Source of the DNA: Saprospiraceae bacterium
Lineage (GTDB): Bacteria > Bacteroidota > Bacteroidia > Chitinophagales > Saprospiraceae
Direction: 5' to 3'
Assembly (NCBI GenBank): GCA_004297645.1
Contig: SCUG01000290.1
Coordinates: forward strand, 1 to 5,916
Length of the DNA stretch: 5,916 nt
Below the pieces are notes generated by a model, which saw only the letters and a list, made by a program, of their open reading frames with translations, did not search any database and was not told where the DNA came from. Of the stretch, positions 1-5,197 are shown in pieces. Within the stretch, counting starts at the first letter, position 1. Each line of letters opens with the position of its first letter. The position numbers and the translations under genes are program-made.

Positions 1-12
1 ATGTTACGTAAG

Positions 13-36
13 GTGCGACCTCTCCGAGGTCGAAAT
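13..36. repeat. 24-bp palindromic repeat, copy 1 (REP-like)
   Basis: This is the first of two exact copies of a 24-bp unit. Its core is a perfect 7-bp stem, CGACCTC (16-22) and GAGGTCG (26-32), around the loop TCC. GTG precedes the stem and AAAT follows it, so the unit has a direction although its core is a palindrome. Identity between the copies stops sharply at both ends (12/64 and 37/89 differ). The unit lies in the non-coding leader of the permease gene and has no T-tract, so it is not a normal terminator. A dispersed REP-like hairpin or a protein-binding palindrome are both possible. Confidence 0.75.
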
Positions 37-64
37 CCAATTCATGTTGCCAATTTCTACCAAC

Positions 65-88
65 GTGCGACCTCTCCGAGGTCGAAAT
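65..88. repeat. 24-bp palindromic repeat, copy 2 (REP-like)
   Basis: This is the second exact copy of the 24-bp unit, in the same orientation, 28 bp after the first (period 52 bp, about five helical turns). The stem is 68-74 with 78-84 and the loop is 75-77. It ends 61 bp before the permease start codon, so it may lie within the mRNA leader or the promoter region. The 28-bp spacer shows no similarity to the repeat. Two copies are too few to call an array. Confidence 0.75.
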
Positions 89-149
89 TGATTTTAATGC
101 GTTTGCCCTGGCAAAACAATGAGACCTTGAAAAATGAAAAAATGAAACT

Positions 150-1406
150 ATGCTTTTAAAAATAGCCTGGCGAAACATCTGGCGCAGCCGTATGCGCAGC
201 GTGGTCGTCATCATGTCCATCATTGCCGGCGTATGGGCGCTGTGCTTTATTTTGAGTTTCTCAAACGGCATCACTTCCACTTATATCGAGAACGCCATCA
301 GGGACCAATTCTCGCATATTCAACTGCATCATCCGAAATTTTCTGAAGACAAAGACTCGAAGTTTTACCTGACGGATGTGGCGGCCACCTTAGAGCAAAT
401 CCGTCAAATGCCAGAAACGGAAGCTGCAACTGCCCGCATTTTGGCCACCGGCATGATCAGCTCCACACGAGCGGCCCGTGGCGTGCAAATTACCGGCGTG
501 GAACCGGGGCCGGAGGCAGCCGTCACTCACCTTGACCAAAAAGTTGTGGAAGGCAGCTACTTCCAACCTGAACGCCACAACGAAATTCTCATCAGCCGGC
601 GCACAGCCGAAAAGCTGAAAGTTAAATTGCGTAGCCGCGTGGTGCTCACCTTTCAAAACATGGACAGCGATATCACCGCTGCCGCATTTCGGGTCGTTGG
701 CCTGTTCGACACCGGCAATATGATGCTCGATGAAAGCATGGTTTATGTAAAAGGAGAGGTTTTAAAAACACATTTACTGACGGAAAGCGTACACCCGGAG
801 CTTACCACCATAGACAGCACACGCCACGACTTCGCCCAGGAAATCGCCATTTTCCTGAAGGATGCCAAAGCTGTAAAAACTGTAAAGATGGAATTGATAA
901 AAAGCCATCCCGATGTGTTGGTGGAAGATTATTGGGAAATATCGCCGGACGTTGAACTGTACGAATCGCAAATCAAATCCATGAATGGCATCGTCATCGC
1001 CATTTTCATGCTGGCGTTGATTTTCGGCATTGTCAACACCATGCTCATGGCTGTGTTGGAGCGGTACAAAGAACTCGGCATGCTCATGGCCATCGGCATG
1101 AACAAGGCCAGGGTTTTTCGAATGATAGTTTTGGAAACCCTGATGCTGGGCTTGGTGGCTGCGCCTCTCGGTCTGGGCCTCGGCTGGCTCACCGTCTTTC
1201 TCTTGCAAGATAAGGGAATAGACTTGTCGGCCTTCTCAAAAGGCTTGGAACTCTTCGGAATGGAAACGGTTATTTTCCCCGTGCTGGACGGTGCGCTTTA
1301 CCTCCAGTTGTCGGTAGCTGTGCTCATCACTGCCTTGCTGGCATCCATCTACCCGGCTCGAAAAGCCGTTCGTTTAAAACCAGTAGAAGCGTTGCATAAA
1401 ATTTAG
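150..1406 (+). CDS. FtsX-like ABC transporter permease (LolC/E / MacB type)
   Basis: This 418-residue inner-membrane subunit belongs to a mechanotransmission-type ABC system. The family uses cytoplasmic ATP hydrolysis to drive conformational work on the periplasmic side, for example lipoprotein release (LolCDE) or export (MacB). The protein has the family's four-helix plan. A short cytoplasmic N-terminus rich in Arg and Trp is followed by TM1 (about 18-38) and a large periplasmic domain (about 40-275). TM2 (about 279-302) comes next, then the cytoplasmic coupling segment ERYKELGMLMAIGM, TM3 (about 325-352) and TM4 (about 386-402). The tail reads YPARKAVRLKPVEAL, which is typical of FtsX permeases. 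The ATG at 150 is the usable start: the ATGs at 134 and 142 hit stops after two and four further codons or fewer. The upstream region is A-rich with no Shine-Dalgarno. The ATPase gene follows after 38 bp. Family membership is secure, but the substrate cannot be read from the sequence. Confidence 0.93.
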   Translation: MLLKIAWRNIWRSRMRSVVVIMSIIAGVWALCFILSFSNGITSTYIENAIRDQFSHIQLHHPKFSEDKDSKFYLTDVAATLEQIRQMPETEAATARILATGMISSTRAARGVQITGVEPGPEAAVTHLDQKVVEGSYFQPERHNEILISRRTAEKLKVKLRSRVVLTFQNMDSDITAAAFRVVGLFDTGNMMLDESMVYVKGEVLKTHLLTESVHPELTTIDSTRHDFAQEIAIFLKDAKAVKTVKMELIKSHPDVLVEDYWEISPDVELYESQIKSMNGIVIAIFMLALIFGIVNTMLMAVLERYKELGMLMAIGMNKARVFRMIVLETLMLGLVAAPLGLGLGWLTVFLLQDKGIDLSAFSKGLELFGMETVIFPVLDGALYLQLSVAVLITALLASIYPARKAVRLKPVEALHKI

Positions 1407-1444
1407 GCGGCAGCCTGTAAAAATTATAAAACCAGTAAAAAGAT

Positions 1445-2125
1445 ATGCCAGTAATAGTAGCTAAAAATATCACCAAAACATACAACCCGGACACGGTGCC
1501 GGTGAACGCCCTGCGCGGCATAAATCTGGAAATCTCCAAAGGAGAATTCACGGCTATCGTCGGCCCCTCCGGTTCCGGCAAAACCACCTTGCTCAACATC
1601 ATCGGCGGCCTCGACCGGCCCACGGCCGGCGACATTGAAGTGGACGGGCAGAACATCGCCGGGCTTTCCGGCAACAAGCTCATTGACTTCCGGCAACGCA
1701 ACATCGGGTTCGTCTTTCAGAGCTACAACCTCATCCCTGTTTTGACGGTGGCCGAAAATACCGAGTTCGTCATGTTGCTCCAAAAACGCCCCAAAGAGGA
1801 GCGAAATGCAAGAGTGGCAGATTTGCTGAAATCGGTGGGCCTTGAGGGCAAGAAAGACATGCGGCCAGCTCAGCTATCCGGCGGCCAGCAACAGCGAGTG
1901 GCCGTGGCAAGGGCATTGGCGCCAAAGCCTATGTTTATCCTCGCCGACGAACCCACCGCCAATCTCGACAGTGTCTCTGCCTCCAACCTGCTCGACATCA
2001 TGGAAAAACTGAACGAAGAGGAGGGCATCACCTTCGTCTTTTCCACCCACGACCAGCGGGTCATTGACCGCGCCCGGCGCGTGGTGACGTTGGTGGACGG
2101 GCAAATCGCCTCCGACAAAACCTGA
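1445..2125 (+). CDS. ABC transporter ATP-binding protein (LolD/MacB type)
   Basis: This 226-residue ATPase is the likely motor for the permease encoded just upstream. Every catalytic motif is intact. Walker A is GPSGSGKTT (residues 40-48), the Q-loop Gln is 92 within FVFQSYNL, the signature is LSGGQ (144-148) and Walker B is FILADEP with D168 and E169. The D-loop is ANLD (172-175) and the switch His is 202 in STHD. The length, the QQQRVAVARAL stretch and the TANLDS sequence fit the LolD/MacB/FtsE branch. It should sit on the cytoplasmic face of the inner membrane as a dimer. The ATG at 1445 gives the expected N-terminus (MPVIVAKNITKTY). The leader is A-rich without a Shine-Dalgarno. The next gene begins 33 bp after its stop, so all three genes are probably co-transcribed. 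I did not assign lolD because true LolD cannot be separated from other members by sequence reading. Confidence 0.95.
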   Translation: MPVIVAKNITKTYNPDTVPVNALRGINLEISKGEFTAIVGPSGSGKTTLLNIIGGLDRPTAGDIEVDGQNIAGLSGNKLIDFRQRNIGFVFQSYNLIPVLTVAENTEFVMLLQKRPKEERNARVADLLKSVGLEGKKDMRPAQLSGGQQQRVAVARALAPKPMFILADEPTANLDSVSASNLLDIMEKLNEEEGITFVFSTHDQRVIDRARRVVTLVDGQIASDKT

Positions 2126-2158
2126 ACTTAGAAAGCCATAAGTGGACAACCTTTTCAA

Positions 2159-3316
2159 ATGGTCAAACTTTTCATTCCATTGCTATTTGCCTCCGTCACG
2201 CTTTTTTCACAGGAGGACAAAGCCCCCAACTGGGACCTCCGTGGCTACCTCAAAAGCATGCAGACTACCTATTTTGTGAAACTGCCACTCAGTTCGGAGA
2301 GCACCATGTTCAATGACCAGTTGCTGCACAACCGCCTTAATTTCAGATGGTTTCCTTCGGAGAATTTCACCCTCACCGCCGAAGTCCGCAACCGCATTTT
2401 CTGGGGCGACCAGGTGCGCTTTGACCCCGGCTTTATCAAAAATGCCAACGAGGGCAGCGATGACTTTTTCGACTGGTCGGCGGGCTACCGAAATAAAAAA
2501 GGATACGCCCTGCATACCACCCTCGACCGGTTTTATGGAGAATACAAGGTGGGGCTATGGGAAGTCCGTCTCGGCCGCCAAAGGGTAAACTGGGGCATCG
2601 GCACCACCTGGAACCCCAACGATATTTTCAACACCTTCAGTTTTACGGATTTCGATTATGAGGAGCGCCCCGGCAGCGATGCATTGAGGGTGCAGCGATA
2701 TACCGGCGTGGCATCGAGTGTAGAAGTGGCGGTGAAGGCCTTTCGCCATTGGGACGAGGCCACGGGGGCTATTCTCGCCAAGTTCCACACGGGCAGCTAC
2801 GATTGGCAGGTGCTGGCCGGCGTGGCCGAAAATTTTGGTGTGCTCGGCGGCGGCTGGGCGGGCAACCTCGGCGACGCCAGCTTTAAAGGCGAGGCAGCTT
2901 TTTTTACGCCTTTGAGCGACAGCTTAGACAACAGCTACGCCATGACGGCGGGAATTGACTACACCTTTAGCAACCAGATTTACCTCAACGCAGGCCTGCT
3001 CTTCAATTCTAAAGGAAGCACTGACAGCGGTGCTGAAGACCTTTTTACTTTCGAGTTGTCGGCTCGAAATCTGTACCCTTACCGCTATGCTGCATTATTG
3101 CAAGTTGCATACCCGCTGACTCCGTTGCTCAACGGTAACTTCGTGGCCGTTTACAGCCCTGGCAGTGCGAATGCGCTTTTCGTCAATCCGGCCCTCACGT
3201 ATTCGCTGGCACCAAACTGGGACCTCGACGTGGTGGCACAAGTGATTTTTCAGAAAGACGGGAAATACGAAAGCCCGGTGCAAGCAGGATTTTTAAGGGT
3301 TAAGTGGAGTTTTTAA
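2159..3316 (+). CDS. predicted outer-membrane beta-barrel protein, partner of the ABC exporter
   Basis: This is a 385-residue secreted protein. It has an N-terminal signal peptide (hydrophobic residues 4-16, probable cleavage near S17/Q18) without a lipobox Cys. The mature part is rich in alternating aromatic and hydrophobic strands with short turns, such as NFRWFPSENFTLTAEVRNRIFWG and the repeated strands after residue 260, and it ends in KWSF. A C-terminal Phe is the classical signal of barrels inserted by the BAM machinery. A conserved-looking block, LGRQRVNWG followed by WNPNDIFN (138-158), resembles the GRQ/WG region of porin-like families such as DUF1302 and alginate-export-like barrels. 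I cannot name the family with certainty. Its position 33 bp behind the ATPase suggests it is the outer-membrane end of the same transport route, but that is inferred from context alone. The stop is followed by structured repeats and not by a normal terminator. Confidence 0.82.
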   Translation: MVKLFIPLLFASVTLFSQEDKAPNWDLRGYLKSMQTTYFVKLPLSSESTMFNDQLLHNRLNFRWFPSENFTLTAEVRNRIFWGDQVRFDPGFIKNANEGSDDFFDWSAGYRNKKGYALHTTLDRFYGEYKVGLWEVRLGRQRVNWGIGTTWNPNDIFNTFSFTDFDYEERPGSDALRVQRYTGVASSVEVAVKAFRHWDEATGAILAKFHTGSYDWQVLAGVAENFGVLGGGWAGNLGDASFKGEAAFFTPLSDSLDNSYAMTAGIDYTFSNQIYLNAGLLFNSKGSTDSGAEDLFTFELSARNLYPYRYAALLQVAYPLTPLLNGNFVAVYSPGSANALFVNPALTYSLAPNWDLDVVAQVIFQKDGKYESPVQAGFLRVKWSF

Positions 3317-3333
3317 AAAGGTATTTCTATAAA

Positions 3334-3377
3334 ATCTTATTTTGCATCGTTATTGAATAACGTGCGCGAAATAAGAT
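3334..3377. repeat. imperfect inverted repeat downstream of the barrel gene
   Basis: The segment ATCTTATTT (3334-3342) is the exact reverse complement of AAATAAGAT (3369-3377). Inside it, CGTTATT (3348-3354) and AATAACG (3356-3362) form a second perfect match around a single G. The whole reads as a 44-nt hairpin with a small asymmetric internal loop between the two stems. It begins 17 bp after the stop codon of the barrel gene. It has no T-tract, so it is a poor rho-independent terminator. It could protect the mRNA 3' end or be one arm of a repeat element. Its right half overlaps the left arm of the next element, so the two folds exclude each other. Confidence 0.65.
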
Positions 3378-3435
3378 GTCCTTTTGGGGCCGCCTCCAGC
3401 GGCCTCAAAAAAAACACACATCTATTTGGCGCACG
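3361..3435. repeat. 75-bp structured palindromic element (REP/MITE-like)
   Basis: The outer ends are perfect 7-bp inverted repeats, CGTGCGC (3361-3367) and GCGCACG (3429-3435). They continue inward with AAATA and GATGT matches separated by one mismatch and a one-base bulge. The centre is a 12-bp stem, 3382-3393 with 3399-3410, around the loop CTCCA (3394-3398). Its only non-Watson-Crick pair is a G-T wobble (3387/3405). A run of eight A follows the centre on the plus strand and T comes before it, which is the reverse of a terminator. The element separates the ABC operon from the next gene, whose start lies 48 bp further on. No transposase is present, so mobility would have to be supplied from elsewhere. 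Confidence 0.7.
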
Positions 3436-3482
3436 ATACTCAGACAAGATTGCACCTCATTTTTTCACCAAAAAAAATTGAC

Positions 3483-4316
3483 ATGAAATTTTTCGATCGC
3501 CTTTCGAATGGATGGAAATTGGGAATCACCAGCCTCGAAACCCTGCGCGACCATCCGCAACTGCTCCTTTTCCCCGTGTTGTCTTCGTTAGCTTTGCTGG
3601 CGGTATGCTTGTCCTTCTTCGGAGGCATGACTTTGCTCTGGGGTTTCGACTTCAACGCATGGACTGAGCGCACTTTTGGGAACACATTTAGTTACCTCGC
3701 TCTGCTTGCCTTTTACCTCATCAATTATTTCATCGTTGTTTTTTTCAACGTAGCGTTGGTGTACAGCGCCCGCCGCATTTTCCAAGGCGAAGAATTGACC
3801 CTGCGCGACGCCATCAACTTCAGCACCAGCCGTCTGACGACGATTTTGAAATGGGCTGTTTTGGCAGCCACAGTGGGCGTTTTGCTGGATATGTTGCAAG
3901 AGCGGCTTGGCAGTATCGGGAAAATCATGGTGGGAATCATCGGCATGGTGTGGTCCATCGCCACGTTTTTCGTGGTGCCGGTCATTGCCTTCGAAGACCT
4001 TGGCCCGGTAGATGCCGTGAAGCGGTCGGGGCAGATTATCAAGGAAAAATGGGGCGAATCACTGGGTGCCAATTTCGGCTTCGGGCTGTTTTTTGTTTTG
4101 GGTTACATCGCCATCGTGGCTTCGGCTTTCATCCCCGGTTTTTTGATACACCCCGTGGCGGGAATCATCGCCGGTGTTTTGCTGGCATTGGTGTTGCACA
4201 CAATAATGGCTGCTGCCAAAACCGTTTTCCTGGCAGCCATATACCAACACCTGAATCACGAACCACATGGCGATTTCAGCGGCGATACTTTAGACAGCAT
4301 TTTTATTCAAAAATAA
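3483..4316 (+). CDS. six-helix integral membrane protein, DUF6159-like
   Basis: This is a 277-residue polytopic inner-membrane protein of unknown function. The N-terminus MKFFDRLSNGWKLG, followed by a helix beginning LLLFPVLSSL, resembles the DUF6159 family as I remember it. Hydrophobic segments lie at about 27-53, 70-94, 121-138, 147-170, 197-218 and 224-250. The central loop contains VPVIAFEDLGPVDAVKRS, and a similar loop is common to related membrane families. The C-terminal tail after 256 is polar and His/Asp-rich. The ATG at 3483 is preferred because it opens directly into the conserved-looking MKFF start behind an A-rich leader. The longer open frame begins with a TTG inside the hairpin element and adds 33 residues of repeat-derived sequence. 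The next gene starts 11 bp after its stop, so the two are very likely co-transcribed. No promoter matching the Bacteroidota TAnnTTTG box was found in the leader. Confidence 0.85.
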   Translation: MKFFDRLSNGWKLGITSLETLRDHPQLLLFPVLSSLALLAVCLSFFGGMTLLWGFDFNAWTERTFGNTFSYLALLAFYLINYFIVVFFNVALVYSARRIFQGEELTLRDAINFSTSRLTTILKWAVLAATVGVLLDMLQERLGSIGKIMVGIIGMVWSIATFFVVPVIAFEDLGPVDAVKRSGQIIKEKWGESLGANFGFGLFFVLGYIAIVASAFIPGFLIHPVAGIIAGVLLALVLHTIMAAAKTVFLAAIYQHLNHEPHGDFSGDTLDSIFIQK

Positions 4317-4327
4317 TCCCCTCTTTT

Positions 4328-4957
4328 ATGAAAATTACCCTCTTCGGTGCCACCGGCATGATGGGCAAATGCCTCATAGACCAAGCCCGGATACATGGCC
4401 ACAGCGTCAGGGCCTTTGGCCGTAACGTATTCACGAAGCTCCCCACGGGGCGTAAAAATCTGGAACTCTTCAAAGGCTCCCTCTTCGAGGATGACGACAT
4501 CGAAGCGGCATTAGACGGCTGCGATGCCGTGCTCTCTGCCATAGGTGGCGACGTGAACGGGCTGGACAAGACCCGCTCACTTGGCATGAAGCACATTGTG
4601 CAGGGAATGGAAAAAACGGGCGTTAAGCGCATCGTGGCCATCGGCGGCATGGGCATCTTACAGGCCGATGAAAATCAGCTTCTCTTCCGAACACCTGCCT
4701 TCCCGGAGATATACAAACCCGTCTCTATCGAGCATTTCGAAGCGTGGCAACACCTGCAAAACAGCAGCCTCGACTGGACGATGGTCTGCCCGCCCGACCT
4801 TGTAGATGCCGAATTTACTGCAAAATTTATCACGAAGAAAGACTACCCCGCCGTAGGGGTCATGCACATCAATACCAGCGACCTGGCTGAGTTCATGGTA
4901 CGGCAGTTGGAAAGCGATAAGTTTTTGCATTGCCGTGTGGGTATTTCCAACATCTAA
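4328..4957 (+). CDS. NAD(P)-binding atypical SDR / NmrA-like protein
   Basis: This is a 209-residue cytoplasmic Rossmann-fold protein. The N-terminus MKITLFGATGMMGK carries the dinucleotide-binding GxxGxxG (G7, G10, G13). The basic residues R28 and R32 just after the second strand favour NADP(H). Further family landmarks are DAVLSAIGG (66-74), RIVAIGGMG (101-109) and LDWTMVCPPDLVD (148-160). The last matches the LDWT-RP-L block of the YwnB/biliverdin-reductase-B/NmrA-like group, with Cys-Pro in place of the usual Arg-Pro. The length is normal for these short atypical SDRs. The classical YxxxK pair is not evident, as expected for this branch. The exact substrate is unknown; flavin, quinone or redox-sensing roles are known in relatives. 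The ATG at 4328 follows the membrane-protein stop by 11 bp. The same frame stays open upstream to 3851, but there it only shadows the membrane gene. Confidence 0.88.
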   Translation: MKITLFGATGMMGKCLIDQARIHGHSVRAFGRNVFTKLPTGRKNLELFKGSLFEDDDIEAALDGCDAVLSAIGGDVNGLDKTRSLGMKHIVQGMEKTGVKRIVAIGGMGILQADENQLLFRTPAFPEIYKPVSIEHFEAWQHLQNSSLDWTMVCPPDLVDAEFTAKFITKKDYPAVGVMHINTSDLAEFMVRQLESDKFLHCRVGISNI

Positions 4958-4990
4958 GCCATACCGCATCCCTTTTTGAAATTCGATTAT

Positions 4991-5017
4991 TGCCGGCGAT
5001 GCCCCGGCATTTTCTTT
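4991..5017 (+). terminator. rho-independent terminator of the membrane protein/SDR pair
   Basis: The stem TGCCGG (4991-4996) pairs with CCGGCA (5004-5009) around a 7-nt loop. It is followed at once by TTTTCTTT (5010-5017). It starts 34 bp after the SDR stop codon on the same strand. Read on the minus strand, the hairpin is followed by AATAATCG and not T, so it acts in the plus direction only. Stem, loop and U-tract all fit a normal intrinsic terminator. Confidence 0.7.
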
Positions 5018-5039
5018 CGATGACCATTTTCCAGAGCCG

Positions 5040-5054
5040 CCGGAATTCCGGAAT
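5040..5054. other. overlapping short palindromes in the convergent intergenic region
   Basis: CCGGAATTCCGG (5040-5051) is a perfect 12-bp palindrome. It overlaps a second perfect palindrome, ATTCCGGAAT (5045-5054). It lies between the terminator and the 102-bp hairpin element. It could be a protein-binding site or part of the repeat scar, but nothing else supports a role, and 12-bp palindromes can arise by chance. Confidence 0.3.
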
Positions 5055-5062
5055 GAGGTTAT

Positions 5063-5164
5063 GGAACGTTCGCAAAATAACTTGGTAAGTTTTGCAGAAG
5101 CGAATTCACCGGGGGTGACTCGAAGTCACCCGGTGAATTTGCCAGGTTGTTTTGCGCACGTTCC
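5063..5164. repeat. 102-bp long-hairpin element (MITE/BIME-like)
   Basis: The outer arms 5063-5087 and 5140-5164 pair over 25 positions: 21 Watson-Crick, three T-G wobbles (5078/5149, 5082/5145, 5086/5141) and one mismatch (5070/5157). Inside comes a 15-nt one-sided loop (5088-5102). An 8-bp stem follows (5103-5110 with 5132-5139), then a GG bulge (5111-5112) and a second 8-bp stem, GGGTGACT with AGTCACCC, closed by the triloop CGA (5121-5123). The right end reads GCGCACGTTCC, whose reverse complement carries the same CGTGCGC core as the element at 3361. It sits between two convergent genes and lacks a T-tract at either end. No transposase and no clear target-site duplication were seen (the flanks are AT and TA). 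Confidence 0.72.
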
Positions 5165-5197
5165 TATGGAAGAAAGATTCGGTTCAACCGGCTGTTT

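Noticed and set aside
13..88. CRISPR array
   Set aside because: There are only two repeats of 24 bp separated by one 28-bp spacer, the repeat is a strong palindrome, and no cas gene is in the window.
102..115. Short palindrome TTTGCC-CT-GGCAAA in the permease leader
   Set aside because: The stem is six bp with a two-base loop and no T-tract. Its resemblance to the TGCCAGG/CCTGGCA part of the 5063 element is too short to trust.
134..159. Tiny open frames MKK and MKLCF overlapping the permease start
   Set aside because: They are only three and five codons long in an A-rich leader. Translational coupling is conceivable but nothing in the sequence favours it over chance.
3382..3414. Intrinsic terminator of the ABC/barrel operon
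   Set aside because: A-run rather than T-run follows the stem on the plus strand, and on the minus strand the T-run comes before the stem, so neither strand has the needed U-tract.
3384..3482. A 33-residue N-terminal extension of the membrane protein beginning with TTG
   Set aside because: The TTG lies inside the central hairpin of the 3361-3435 element and the added residues are translated repeat sequence. The ATG at 3483 starts the recognisable MKFF N-terminus.
3851..4327. Upstream extension of the SDR reading frame across the membrane protein gene
   Set aside because: The translation is Arg/His/Gly-rich out-of-frame reading of the membrane gene. The Rossmann GATGMMG motif needs the start at 4328.
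5053..5088. An 11-residue plus-strand ORF in the convergent region
   Set aside because: It is very short, lies largely inside the left arm of the 102-bp hairpin, and follows a terminator.
5171..5190. Terminator for the minus-strand methyltransferase (CGGTT-G-AACCG then AATCTTTCTT)
   Set aside because: The stem is five bp around a single base and the tract is interrupted by A and C, so it is too weak to call.
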